A stretch of DNA of 64,000 nt. It comes from Meiothermus sp. (GTDB taxonomy: Bacteria; Deinococcota; Deinococci; Deinococcales; Thermaceae). A program made the translations under genes and the position numbers. Below the pieces are notes generated by a model. It ran no database searches and had not been told where the DNA came from. It saw nothing but the letters and a program-made list of their open reading frames with translations. Positions 7,935 to 17,178 of this stretch are shown here, one piece after another. Numbering within the stretch: position 1 is the first letter of the stretch; each line of letters begins with the position of its first letter. Where the stretch lies: the NCBI GenBank assembly GCA_026004095.1, contig BPIL01000001.1:1-64000 (forward strand), in the 5' to 3' direction.

Positions 7935-8831
7935 TCAGTCTCGAGCCCGAATCTGGGCCACCACCCACCGCATGGCGTCGCTGCCCTGGGCGGTAACGCC
8001 GCTGTGATCCTCGCGGGACTGGAAGCGGAACAGGCGGGTTCTGGAGCCGTCGAGCCGGTGGTCGGGGTCGTCGTCGTGGATGAAGTTGACCGGGGCTAGG
8101 TTGAGCGGGCTGCGGCTCACCACCTCGAGGCCCACCCCCACGTTGGGCGGCACCACATCGTTGATATCCTGTTTGGCCGGCAGACCCGGCACCGTCACCA
8201 CCTTGCAAGGGCCGCCGCCCTCATCTTCGTTGAGCGGGAAGGGGCGGCGCAGCCCGCGGGCATCGTAGTAATCCTGAATGATGCGGTTGTTGCGCATATT
8301 ATCGGTGTCCCAGAAGCTACATATAGCGTCCAGGTAAATGAAGTAGTCGAAGCGCACCTCGGGGTGGTTCCAGGCCAGCAGGCTGGCCCAGACCGTGCCG
8401 TGGGAGTGGGCCAGCAGCACCACCCGCGTGGGGTTCTCGAAGCCCCGGATCCAGTACTCGTACACCCGCTTTAGGTACCCCTCGGCCTCGAGGTAGCCCG
8501 GCTCCTGCTGCCTGGAGATGCCGCTGGTGTGGGCGTAGAGGAAGGCCGAAACGTCGAAGTATTCCACGCTATAACCCAGTTCACGAAAAACCCCGACCAC
8601 CGTCTGGGCGGTCTGGCGGGGAGCGGTGCTGCGGGGAAAGACCTCATCGTCGAGGTAGCCATAGTTGTCGAAGGGCGGGTTGCAGCCATCCCCCACCACC
8701 GGCAGCGAAGCGCAGCGCCCCGCAAAACCCAGCACCACCACATCGGGGCTGCCCGCCGGTCGCAGGTTGCGCTGCGGCGGGGCAGGCAGGCAGGCGGCCA
8801 GCAGTACTACCAGCCAGAGCAGGCGCCTCAT
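7935..8831 (-). CDS. Lipoprotein with alpha/beta-hydrolase fold
   Basis: 298 residues. I start at ATG 8831 rather than the upstream track start, because it gives a lipoprotein signal ('LLWLVVLLAAC', lipobox LAAC, Cys14) and because TAACCT lies exactly 7 bases upstream (leaderless). The mature part has the beta-strand/nucleophile-elbow pattern of esterases, 'VVLLAHSHGTVWASLL', with Ser in the AHSHG variant of GxSxG. A strand with Asp ('YFIYLDAICSFWD') and a late His ('FIHDDDPDHR' or 'REDHSGV') could complete the triad. A surface-anchored esterase or lipase is likely; the substrate is unknown. It is divergent from the GH13 gene. Confidence 0.8.
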   Translation of the reverse strand: MRRLLWLVVLLAACLPAPPQRNLRPAGSPDVVVLGFAGRCASLPVVGDGCNPPFDNYGYLDDEVFPRSTAPRQTAQTVVGVFRELGYSVEYFDVSAFLYAHTSGISRQQEPGYLEAEGYLKRVYEYWIRGFENPTRVVLLAHSHGTVWASLLAWNHPEVRFDYFIYLDAICSFWDTDNMRNNRIIQDYYDARGLRRPFPLNEDEGGGPCKVVTVPGLPAKQDINDVVPPNVGVGLEVVSRSPLNLAPVNFIHDDDPDHRLDGSRTRLFRFQSREDHSGVTAQGSDAMRWVVAQIRARD

Positions 8832-8927
8832 GGGTTTTAGGTTACAATTTTGGCGTTCTTGAAGAACATAGCGAGGGGTCGTTCTGCCATAATCGAGCCA
8901 ACCCCTGAGGAGCGACCACATCCCACC

Positions 8928-10586
8928 ATGACCGCGCACGCCGACATACATCTGAAGCTGAAAGACCACCTCGAGTTCCTCTACCCCGGTCGGGGCCAGG
9001 AAGTGCTAGGGCAGCTCATGGCCCTGCTCGAGCGCTATCCGGACCTGGCCCGGCCCCACCCCACCCCCCCCTGGAGCGAGCAGGACGCCCTCCTGATCAC
9101 CTACCCCGACCAGATCACCCAGGCCGGCGAAACCCCCCTGCAAACCCTGCACCGCTTCCTGTGCCAGCACCTCCAGGGGGCCTTCTCCGGGGTGCACATC
9201 CTGCCCTTTTATCCCTACACCTCCGACGATGGCTTCAGCGTGGTGGACTTCAAGCAGGTCAAGCCCGAGTGGGGCACCTGGGAGGATATCCAGGCCATCG
9301 CGGCGGATTTTCGCTTGATGGCCGATCTGGTATGTAACCACGTCTCGGCCTCGAGCCCCTGGTTCCAGGCTTTCTTGCAGGGCGACCCCAGGTACCAGAA
9401 CTACTTCATCACCGTGGAGCCCGGCACCGACCTAAGGGCGGTCTTCCGGCCCCGCGCCCTGCCCCTCCTCACCCCCTTCCAGACCCAAAGCGGCGAGAAG
9501 CTGGTCTGGACGACCTTCTCCACCGACCAGATTGACCTCAATTTCGCCCACCCCGAGGTGCTGTTGGAGGTAATAGACGCCCTGCTGTACTACGTGCAAA
9601 ACGGCGCGCAGCTCATCCGGCTCGATGCGGTGGGCTTTATCTGGAAGGTGATCGGGACAAGCTGCATACACCTGGAAGGGGCCCACCGCATCGTCAAGCT
9701 GATGCGCCTGGTGCTGGATATAAAAGCCCCCCAGGTGGTGCTGATTACCGAGACCAACGTACCGCACCAGGACAACATCGCGTATTTCGGCAACGGCCAC
9801 GACGAGGCCCAGATGGTCTACCAGTTCCCGCTGCCCCCTTTGGTGCTGCACACCTTCCGCACCGGGGATGCCAGCAAGCTGGCCGCCTGGGCCGCCAGTC
9901 TGAAGCCGCCCTCCGAGCGCACCACCTTCTTCAACTTCCTGGCCTCGCACGATGGCCTGGGGGTGGGGCCGGCCCATGGCATTCTGGAGCCCGAAGAAAT
10001 CGAGGCCCTCGTCCAGCAAGCCCTCGACCACGGGGGCCGGGTCAACCACAAGGACACCCCGCCCTACGAGCTGTGCCTGACCCTGTTCGATGCCCTCAAT
10101 CATCCCCACGGCGACGAGGACGAAGACCTCAAGATCGCCCGCTTTCTGGCGGCCCATGCCGTTCTCCTGAGCTTGCAGGGTGTGCCGGGGGTCTACATCC
10201 ACAGCCTCTTCGGCTCGCCCTCCGACCACGCGGGCCTGGAAGAAAGCGGGATCAACCGCCGCCTCAACCGGCACAGGTTCACCGGGCCGGAGCTGACTGG
10301 GCTGCTCTCCAATCCTCATTCGCGCGCCCACAGGGTGCTGGCCCGCCTCACCCACCTGCTCAGGGTGCGGGCTTCCCACCCGGCCTTCCACCCCAACGCG
10401 CCCCAGGTGGTGATGGAGTCCAAAGAGGTGCTGCGCATCCTCCGGGGCTACCGCGACCGGCAGGTGGGGTGCTATATCAACGTGACCAATCGGCCCCAGC
10501 GCATCCGGCGGGTGGGGCGCGACCTGATTAGCGGCAAATACTTCGCCGGTAGTCTGCCGCCCTACGGGGTGGTGTGGCTGGTTTGA
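8928..10586 (+). CDS. GH13_18 phosphorylase, probably glucosylglycerate phosphorylase
   Basis: A 552-residue (beta/alpha)8 enzyme of the sucrose-phosphorylase subfamily. Start ATG 8928 follows AGGAG and matches the family N-terminus better than the track start. The nucleophile Asp is in 'LIRLDAVGFIWK', the acid/base Glu in 'VLITETNVPHQ', and the transition-state Asp in 'FLASHDGLGVG'. 'LPFYPYTSDDGFSVVDF' near the N-terminus is also typical. Subfamily members cleave alpha-glucosides with phosphate to give glucose 1-phosphate. A glucosylglycerate phosphorylase of this type was described from Meiothermus silvanus, so turnover of the compatible solute glucosylglycerate is the best guess. Sucrose or glucosylglycerol phosphorylase cannot be excluded from sequence. 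Confidence 0.85.
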   Translation: MTAHADIHLKLKDHLEFLYPGRGQEVLGQLMALLERYPDLARPHPTPPWSEQDALLITYPDQITQAGETPLQTLHRFLCQHLQGAFSGVHILPFYPYTSDDGFSVVDFKQVKPEWGTWEDIQAIAADFRLMADLVCNHVSASSPWFQAFLQGDPRYQNYFITVEPGTDLRAVFRPRALPLLTPFQTQSGEKLVWTTFSTDQIDLNFAHPEVLLEVIDALLYYVQNGAQLIRLDAVGFIWKVIGTSCIHLEGAHRIVKLMRLVLDIKAPQVVLITETNVPHQDNIAYFGNGHDEAQMVYQFPLPPLVLHTFRTGDASKLAAWAASLKPPSERTTFFNFLASHDGLGVGPAHGILEPEEIEALVQQALDHGGRVNHKDTPPYELCLTLFDALNHPHGDEDEDLKIARFLAAHAVLLSLQGVPGVYIHSLFGSPSDHAGLEESGINRRLNRHRFTGPELTGLLSNPHSRAHRVLARLTHLLRVRASHPAFHPNAPQVVMESKEVLRILRGYRDRQVGCYINVTNRPQRIRRVGRDLISGKYFAGSLPPYGVVWLV

Positions 10587-10667
10587 GGCTCCCACATCCT
10601 TCCCACCAAACCCACCTACCCTCCTGAGCGAACCTGGTTCACACGGGTTCTTACAAAGGAGGTCAAG

Positions 10668-11273
10668 ATGAAAAAGAGCATCTGGATTCCACTGATGGCC
10701 CTGATTGCCGGCCTGGCGCTGGCCCAGCCGAGCCCCCCCGTTCCCCCCACGCCCCCTCCTCCTCCAGGCCCAGGAACGAACGCACCCCTGTTCCCCAACC
10801 CCAGCTCCCATCGAGAGGCGGAGCGGGCCTCTAAAGAACTCTACAAGCTGCAATTTGAGCTTTCTTACACACAGGGCCCCCGCGCAGCCCTGGCCCAGCG
10901 CCTGGCCAGCGAAGCCCAGCGGGATTTCCAGGCCCAGCGCCACTTCCAAGCCGCCGAGCGGGCCAAGGCCGCCCGGAAAATTCTGCTGGCCCAGCGCTTT
11001 GAAAGTGGTATGTTCGCCGTAAGCCCCAGCGGCAGGCCCCGCCCGGTAAGCTACTCGGCCCCTTACAGAGCCCAGGAACGGATCGCCCGCCTGGAAGCAG
11101 AGCTGGCCTACTACCGCAACAACAACCCACTGGTGCGGCAGCTCCTGCAGGAGGCTCGAGGTCTCCTGAGCCAGGTAAACCCCAACGATTTCAGCTCCCT
11201 ACAGCGGGCCGAAGCAGCCCATCACCTGGCCAGCGCTGCCGGGGATTTGATCAAGGCCGACCGGGGTTTCTAA
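10668..11273 (+). CDS. Secreted helical protein, unknown function
   Basis: 201 residues with a strong ribosome site (AAAGGAGGTC) and a signal peptide (1-19, ending ALA). A Pro-rich segment (about 20-45) is followed by an Ala/Gln/Arg/Glu-rich helical body with three helices, including 'ELYKLQFELSYTQGPRAALAQRLASEAQRDF' and 'RIARLEAELAYYRNNNPLVRQLL'. I do not recognise the family. It may be a periplasmic coiled-coil protein. It opens a rightward cluster with a lipoprotein, a PepSY protein and a two-component system, and may share their transcript. Confidence 0.75.
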   Translation: MKKSIWIPLMALIAGLALAQPSPPVPPTPPPPPGPGTNAPLFPNPSSHREAERASKELYKLQFELSYTQGPRAALAQRLASEAQRDFQAQRHFQAAERAKAARKILLAQRFESGMFAVSPSGRPRPVSYSAPYRAQERIARLEAELAYYRNNNPLVRQLLQEARGLLSQVNPNDFSSLQRAEAAHHLASAAGDLIKADRGF

Positions 11274-11285
11274 CAAGCCTCACAC

Positions 11286-11312
11286 CACCCGCCCCCTGCA
11301 ACGGGGCGGGTG
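11286..11312 (+). other. GC-rich hairpin between secreted protein and lipoprotein genes
   Basis: A 10-bp perfect inverted repeat, CACCCGCCCC / GGGGCGGGTG, with a 7-base loop lies 20 bases before the GTG start of the next gene. No T tract follows, so it is more likely an mRNA processing, stability or attenuation hairpin than a rho-independent terminator. Confidence 0.55.
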
Positions 11313-11331
11313 CCCACGAAAGGAGGTAGCT

Positions 11332-11727
11332 GTGAAAAAGATTTGGTTGTTGCTGGTTCCTTTGCTGGCAGCCTGCGCACCCTACTATGGGCCTAGAGGC
11401 TTCTGGGGGCCCCGCGAGCGGGATTTCTTTGAGGCGCTGGTGGGTTTTCTTTTCCTGATACTATTTGTGCTGCTGATAGCCGTGGTTGTGGTGTGGGTGC
11501 TGCGGCAGGGCCTGTGGCCTCGGCTCAAGGCCGCCATTCCCCCTCCGCTGGCCCCCCGCATCCGGGCCCTCAGGGAGGCCACCGGGTCGCTGCCCCCCGA
11601 CCGGCGCGAGCGACTGAATGACATGATTACAGAAGTCTGGGAGGCCCTCGAGCGCGGGGATCGCAAGAGCGCCGAGGCCGGCGTGCTGCGGGCGGAAGCC
11701 TTCCTCGAGTTCAGTCGAAAGGAATAG
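11332..11727 (+). CDS. Small membrane lipoprotein with helical tail
   Basis: 131 residues, GTG start 7 bases after AAAGGAGG. The N-terminus 'MKKIWLLLVPLLAACAPYYG' carries a lipobox (LAAC, Cys15). A transmembrane helix follows (about 35-60, 'ALVGFLFLILFVLLIAVVVVWVL'), then a soluble helical domain (about 70-131) with 'LPPDRRERLNDMITEVWEALERGD'. It may be a dual-anchored envelope protein. It sits 8 bases before the PepSY gene and is probably cotranscribed with the two-component system, so it could be a sensor accessory. No family assigned. Confidence 0.7.
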   Translation: MKKIWLLLVPLLAACAPYYGPRGFWGPRERDFFEALVGFLFLILFVLLIAVVVVWVLRQGLWPRLKAAIPPPLAPRIRALREATGSLPPDRRERLNDMITEVWEALERGDRKSAEAGVLRAEAFLEFSRKE

Positions 11728-11735
11728 CGCTGCGT

Positions 11736-12146
11736 ATGGTGGGTTTTTGGTTGGTAGCCCTCGCATCCCCCCTGCTCCACATCGAGCAGGCGGTACGGCT
11801 GGCCCAGGATCATCTAGGCCAGCCGTACGAACCCTACAAGGTCGAGTTCAAGCTGGACAAATCACCCCCGTACCTGGAGGTGCGGCTGGGGGGCTGGGAA
11901 ATTTGGGTGGAGGCGCGCACCGGGCAGATTTTCCGCGTGCGTCCCAAACCCCCGCCGCCCCACACCCGCGAAGCCCACCTGCCCTTCAGCCGGGCCCTCC
12001 AGCTTGCCAGAACCCACCTGGGCGCAGTGGAGAAGCTCGAGCTCAAGCCCAAGCCCAAAGAACGTCTGCTGGTCTGGGAGGCCAAAACCGGCCGCCGGGA
12101 AGTTTGGATTGAGGCCCGCACCGGGCAGATCGTCTTGCGTAGGTGA
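11736..12146 (+). CDS. PepSY-repeat protein
   Basis: 136 residues with an N-terminal hydrophobic stretch (probable short signal). Two PepSY-like repeats (about 13-65 and 80-136) each contain helix plus 'WEIWVEARTGQIFRV' / 'REVWIEARTGQIVL'. PepSY domains are extracytoplasmic inhibitor or regulatory modules, often next to two-component systems. Its stop TGA lies 2 bases before the response-regulator ATG, so translational coupling is likely. It may modulate the kinase encoded two genes downstream, which is inference from position. Confidence 0.8.
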   Translation: MVGFWLVALASPLLHIEQAVRLAQDHLGQPYEPYKVEFKLDKSPPYLEVRLGGWEIWVEARTGQIFRVRPKPPPPHTREAHLPFSRALQLARTHLGAVEKLELKPKPKERLLVWEAKTGRREVWIEARTGQIVLRR

Positions 12147-12148
12147 GT

Positions 12149-12805
12149 ATGCGACTTTTGCTGGTAGAAGATCACACCGGGCTGGGCCGGCTGCTGCAAG
12201 ACACCCTCAGCGGCCAGGGGTTTGCAGTGGATCTGGCCGAGGACATCGCCAGCGCCGATGGCCTGCTGCAAAGCTTCCCTTACGATCTGGTGGTTCTGGA
12301 TCTGGGTCTTCCAGACGGGGACGGCATCGAGCTGTTGCAAGCGCTCCGGGCCCGGGGCGAAAAGAGCCCCGTGCTGATTCTGACCGCCCGGGACGGCCTG
12401 GCCGATCGGGTAAAAGGCCTGGAGGCCGGGGCCGACGACTACCTGGTCAAACCCTTTCACCCCGAAGAGCTGGTCGCCCGGATCAGAGCCCTTTTGCGGC
12501 GGGCTCGAGGGGAGGCGACCAACCGTCTGAGGGTGGGTCGGCTCGAGCTCGACCTGGAGCTCAAAAGGGCCTGGTGGAACGGCCGGTCGGTGCACCTGTC
12601 CGGTCGGGAGTATGCCCTTCTGGAATTCATGGCCCTCCACGCCGAAGGTTATTTTTCCCGCGAGGCCCTCATGGAGAAGGTCTGGCCTGGAGAGGCCGCC
12701 ATAGACCCCCGCACGGTGGACACCTATGTGCGCTACCTGCGGCGCAAGCTCTCGCCGGAGGCTATAGAAACCGTGCGCAATCTGGGCTACCGTTTTCTGG
12801 GATGA
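12149..12805 (+). CDS. OmpR/PhoB-family response regulator
   Basis: 218 residues starting at ATG 12149 (the track GTG at 12143 overlaps the previous stop). The receiver domain has 'LLLVEDH', phospho-acceptor Asp in 'VVLDLGLPDGDG', Thr in 'ILTARD' and Lys in 'YLVKPFHPEEL'. The C-terminal winged helix (about 125-218) has 'LSGREYALLEFMALH' and 'VDTYVRYLRRKL'. The partner is the histidine kinase whose ATG overlaps this stop (ATGA). The PepSY gene upstream points to an envelope signal, probably metal or cell-wall stress. Confidence 0.93.
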   Translation: MRLLLVEDHTGLGRLLQDTLSGQGFAVDLAEDIASADGLLQSFPYDLVVLDLGLPDGDGIELLQALRARGEKSPVLILTARDGLADRVKGLEAGADDYLVKPFHPEELVARIRALLRRARGEATNRLRVGRLELDLELKRAWWNGRSVHLSGREYALLEFMALHAEGYFSREALMEKVWPGEAAIDPRTVDTYVRYLRRKLSPEAIETVRNLGYRFLG

Positions 12806-14124
12806 GCCTGCGCCTGCGCCTGACCCTGCTGGTGATGGTGGTGACCACCGCCGGCTTCCTGGCGAGTGGGGTTCTGCTCAGGTGGGGCCTCGAGGCCAGC
12901 CTGCTTCACCGGCTGGACAGCCAGCTCGAGCGCGCCACAGAGACCGCGCTCACCCTCCTGGGCCCCGACCCCGAGGACGGCAGTTCGCGCTTTGTGCCCG
13001 AACGGGGCCTGCCGGTTTTACCCCAATTGCTCCCGGGCCTGGTGCTGCTGCTGGTAAGCGAAGATGGTACCCTGCTGGACGCTTTTGGCCGCCCGCCCAC
13101 CCCCAGGCTATTGCAGGAGCTGGCCCGGGGAAAATCCCCCATCTACCGGATACATACCCGTCCCCTCGCGGATGGGCTGCTGCTGCGCGCGGCCCTGCCC
13201 CTCGAGCCCGTACAAGAAAGCCTGAGCTTTCTGAGCCGCCTTCTCCTATGGGTCATTCCCCTGGTCTCCCTGGGAACCCTGGTGGGGGCTTATTTTCTTT
13301 TGGGGCGCGGCCTGCACCCACTGGATCGACTCACCCGTCAGGCCATGGCCCTGGCCGAGCAGCGCCTGTGGAGCTCCAGCCTGCTCGAGCCCAGAAGCCG
13401 CGACGAGGTGTGGCGCTTTGTACGCGCCATTAATAGCCTGCTTGCCGCGTTGGGCGAGGTCATCCAGAGCGAGCGTCGCTTCACCCAGGACGCCGCCCAT
13501 GCGCTGCGCACCCCGCTGACCATCCTGGGCGGCCGCATTGAGCGGGCCCTCGCCCAGGCCCCCGCTTCGGTAAAGCCAGAACTTTTAGAAGCCCAGAAAA
13601 GCCTGCGGGATCTGCTGGACTTGGTGGAGTCTCTACTTCATCTGGCCCGCGCCGATGCCGGTATCCTGGAAAAACGCCCTGTTTCCCTGGATACCCTGGC
13701 CTTCGAAGAATCTGAGCGGATGCGGGAGGCCTTTATCCGGCTGGACTGGTTCCTGCCCGAGGAACCGGTCGTGGTATCCGGGGATGAAACCGCCTTGCGG
13801 GCGGCTATCCGGGCCCTGCTAGAAAACGCCCTGCACCACGGTGGGGGGCGGGCCAGCCTCCGGGTCTACACCCAGCAGCAGCAGGCCCACCTGGAGATCC
13901 ACGACCAGGGGCCCGGCCTCGAGCCCGGGCAAATTCCCCACATTTTCCAGCGTTTTTACCGTGGGCGTCGAAGCGCCGGCAGCGGACTGGGGCTGGCTTT
14001 AGTAGAGGCCGTTGTGCGCTGGCATGGGGGCCAGGTCATGGCCGGCCGATCCCCGGAGGGCGGCGCGCTCCTGGGGTTTGCCATACCCGTTGAAAACGGG
14101 CTCGTAGGCGGGCTGGCGAGATAA
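12802..14124 (+). CDS. Sensor histidine kinase
   Basis: 440 residues from ATG 12802; the 706-residue track ORF is an out-of-frame extension through upstream genes. Transmembrane helices lie at about 5-27 and 140-165 and enclose a small periplasmic sensor of about 110 residues. A HAMP-like linker follows, then the H-box 'FTQDAAHALRTPLTILGG', N-box 'ALLENALHHGG', G1 'IHDQGPGLEPG', F 'IFQRFYRG' and G2 'GSGLGLALVEAVV'. All catalytic boxes are present. It phosphorylates the regulator encoded immediately upstream (overlapping ATGA). The ligand is unknown. Confidence 0.93.
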   Translation: MSLRLRLTLLVMVVTTAGFLASGVLLRWGLEASLLHRLDSQLERATETALTLLGPDPEDGSSRFVPERGLPVLPQLLPGLVLLLVSEDGTLLDAFGRPPTPRLLQELARGKSPIYRIHTRPLADGLLLRAALPLEPVQESLSFLSRLLLWVIPLVSLGTLVGAYFLLGRGLHPLDRLTRQAMALAEQRLWSSSLLEPRSRDEVWRFVRAINSLLAALGEVIQSERRFTQDAAHALRTPLTILGGRIERALAQAPASVKPELLEAQKSLRDLLDLVESLLHLARADAGILEKRPVSLDTLAFEESERMREAFIRLDWFLPEEPVVVSGDETALRAAIRALLENALHHGGGRASLRVYTQQQQAHLEIHDQGPGLEPGQIPHIFQRFYRGRRSAGSGLGLALVEAVVRWHGGQVMAGRSPEGGALLGFAIPVENGLVGGLAR

Positions 14125-14144
14125 CCACCGCCCCAGGGCCTCGC

Positions 14145-15509
<1,365 letters not shown>

Positions 15510-15598
15510 CTATCTCCTCCGGTTTGGGTTTGGAATCGGGCCGCGGATACACCGCGCTCAGATAGCGCAAATCATATCCCATCACCCCGCCGCGAACA

Positions 15599-15874
15599 CT
15601 ACGGCCTGAGGAGTGCAACCAGTGCGGCGTATAGCCCGGCCCCCACCCCATACAACCCCAGCCAGAGCAAATCGGCCACCCGCAGCCGCCGGCGCAGCAG
15701 TTGCACAACCCCCACCCAAAACAGCCCCAGCGAAACCACCAGGCAAAACAGGCTCAGGTAGGCGATAAAAAGCGGGGCCGCTACGCTGCGGGCAAGCAGC
15801 CAGGAACCCCCCGCCATAACCAGCGGGAGCCAGAGGAGCAGGGTGGCGTAGATCAGCCAGCGGCGGCCTTGCAC
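15599..15874 (-). CDS. Small three-helix membrane protein, end of the bacteriocin-like operon
   Basis: 91 residues if the GTG at 15874 is used ('VQGRRWLIYATLLLWLP'); the track start at 15919 overlaps the previous gene. Three hydrophobic helices are visible (about 6-26, 30-55 and 70-90) with an Arg-rich loop 'LLRRRLRVADLLW'. No family is recognised. It is the last gene of the leftward cluster that begins with the bacteriocin-like precursor, so an immunity or export role is possible by position only. The exact start is uncertain because no well-spaced ribosome site precedes any candidate. Confidence 0.55.
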   Translation of the reverse strand: MQGRRWLIYATLLLWLPLVMAGGSWLLARSVAAPLFIAYLSLFCLVVSLGLFWVGVVQLLRRRLRVADLLWLGLYGVGAGLYAALVALLRP

Positions 15875-16230
15875 CCTTTCATTATCGCAGGATGCCGCCC
15901 AGCTCGAGGCCCCACCCAAGCCGTAGCTGCTCCCCGGTGGCCTGGAGGCGCCAGCTCCGGTGACAAGCCCACAAAGGCCTTCCAGGTGGCGTCTAGGGTA
16001 AGCTCGAGCGCGCCCGACAAGAGCAATCCGTGCTCCACCCGCGTAAATGCAAAAATCCCCCGTTCGGCCTCCTCCCCTAGCCCAGAGGTCTGCAAGGGGG
16101 CATAACGTAGGGCGAGACTGTAACGAAGCTGGCCCGGCCTATCCTGGGGCCGCACCAGCGAGTCTATGGGTTGGGATTGCGCCAGCGCCAGCCCGCCCAA
16201 AACAAGCAGCACACACCAGAGCCTTCTCAT
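15853..16230 (-). CDS. Secreted beta-rich protein, apparently frameshifted
   Basis: The track frame from ATG 16230 gives 125 residues: signal peptide 'MRRLWCVLLVLGGLALAQ', then strands such as 'LRYSLALRYAPLQ' and 'LLLSGALELTLDATW'. After 'KAFVGL' the frame turns into low-GC3, Pro/Arg-rich text. Shifting by one base instead gives 'SWRLQATGEQLRLGWGLELGGILR' then TAA at 15882-15884, with about 85% G/C at third positions. I conclude the true C-terminus lies in the other frame and that a one-base indel near 15950-15970 disrupts the gene (or is a sequencing error). The start overlaps the C39 peptidase stop as ATGA. Function unknown. Confidence 0.6.
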   Translation of the reverse strand: MRRLWCVLLVLGGLALAQSQPIDSLVRPQDRPGQLRYSLALRYAPLQTSGLGEEAERGIFAFTRVEHGLLLSGALELTLDATWKAFVGLSPELAPPGHRGAATAWVGPRAGRHPAIMKGCKAAAG

Positions 16231-16862
16231 GGCAGCCCCCGCACCAGGCCGCGCAGACGCCCCAACCGGGCTTGCGCCCATTCCAGGGCCTGGGCCTGGC
16301 GAGCCTTAGCCAGCCCTGCCGCCGGCTCTTCCGGTAGCGGCACCAGCACCACCCCACTAAAGCCCTTTTCCGACAGCAGCTCCTCCAACGGAAGGAGCCG
16401 CCGACCCCAGCTCGGATCAGCCAGCATCACCTGCCCCTCCACCACCCCCACCGCCACCACGTAGTGGGGTTCGGGCTAGGTGGTGTGCAAAATCACCGGC
16501 AAACCGCCGCGTTCGAAATAGTCCCTGAGCTGTTCTAGGCTCAGCCGAAAACCCCGGCTCTCTATGCCTAAGGCCTGCATGGCCTGGCGCAGCGCCAGGG
16601 CGTGGATACCCATACCCACCTGCCGCACCTCCCCCTCGTTTTTCTGCATGGCCTGCAAGGCCAGTTCCAGCACCCTGGCCTCGTCCACATCCGCCCGGTC
16701 GTAGTAGTGGCGCAGCAGCGTAGCCACCGCCGCCGGGCCACAGGTAAACCAGTCGGTCTGCCCTACCACACCCTGGTATCGTGACACCCGATACGGTGTG
16801 GGCTGCGCCAGGCCATGAACACAAAACAGGAAAAACAGAAGTATCAGGAAGTTACGGTTCAT
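16227..16862 (-). pseudogene. Secreted C39-family peptidase interrupted by an in-frame TAG
   Basis: Two track ORFs (16476..16862 and 16227..16460) lie in the same frame, separated only by a TAG at 16478-16476. Together they make one 211-codon gene. The signal peptide is 'MNRNFLILLFFLFCVHGLAQ'. The C39 domain has oxyanion Gln and catalytic Cys in 'VVGQTDWFTCGPAAVATLL', and after the TAG the catalytic His in 'PEPHYVVAVG' and Asp in 'LADPSWG'. C39 enzymes cut double-glycine leader peptides. Here the peptidase is free and Sec-exported, not fused to an ABC transporter. The gene lies in an operon with a bacteriocin-like precursor. Every catalytic residue survives, so the stop is recent, suppressed, or an error. 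Confidence 0.8.
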
Positions 16863-16865
16863 GCT

Positions 16866-17036
16866 TTACTTTCTCCCAAAGAAGGTTTCCCCCACCCACA
16901 AAATGAGTCCATGCAAAACAGACATCAGCACAACAATGTTCCAATCGGCGGGCGTCCCGAACAAAACTTTCGAGGTGGCGTAGCCTACAAATGTTAGCCT
17001 GATGTAATTACGAAGACTCTCGACAGATGCCTTCAT
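16866..17036 (-). CDS. Small membrane protein, 56 aa (below ORF-track cut-off)
   Basis: Read directly from the minus strand: ATG 17036 to TAA 16866, 'MKASVESLRNYIRLTFVGYA' then a hydrophobic helix 'WNIVVLMSVLHGLILWVGETFF' ending GRK. Its ATG follows the previous stop with no gap and its own stop lies 3 bases before the C39 peptidase ATG, so it fits exactly into the operon. Small, cationic-ended, one- or two-helix proteins next to bacteriocin genes are often immunity proteins; that role is inferred from position only. Third-position GC is lower than in housekeeping genes, as in its neighbours. Confidence 0.6.
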   Translation of the reverse strand: MKASVESLRNYIRLTFVGYATSKVLFGTPADWNIVVLMSVLHGLILWVGETFFGRK

Positions 17037-17174
17037 TTAAAAGGAGCCGATTTGAAGAAGCGATACGAACTCCCGAATGGGTCTTCTAACTGTCTCCCCC
17101 TTTTTGTCCCTCTCCCGCATAAGGCCAAGCAAGCCCTCGGAAACCACTATGGCTAGTAAAGTAGTCACTAGCAT
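17037..17174 (-). CDS. Small protein, 45 aa (below ORF-track cut-off)
   Basis: ATG 17174 to TAA 17037 on the minus strand. It has an N-terminal hydrophobic helix 'MLVTTLLAIVVSEGLLGLM' followed by a charged tail 'RERDKKGETVRRP' and 'FVSLLQIGSF'. It starts 4 bases after the stop of the 166-residue membrane protein and its stop abuts the next ATG. The tight packing supports translation. No family is recognised. It is likely a single-pass membrane peptide of the same operon. Confidence 0.5.
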   Translation of the reverse strand: MLVTTLLAIVVSEGLLGLMRERDKKGETVRRPIREFVSLLQIGSF

Positions 17175-17178
17175 GGCG

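Noticed and set aside
9432-10949. 505-residue minus ORF opposite the GH13 gene
   Set aside because: Mirror frame of a gene with intact catalytic motifs.
11286-11312. Hairpin as a rho-independent terminator
   Set aside because: The stem is strong but no T tract follows on either strand.
12004-12801. N-terminal 266 residues of the 706-residue ORF 12004..14124
   Set aside because: They run out of frame through the PepSY and response-regulator genes; the kinase starts at ATG 12802.
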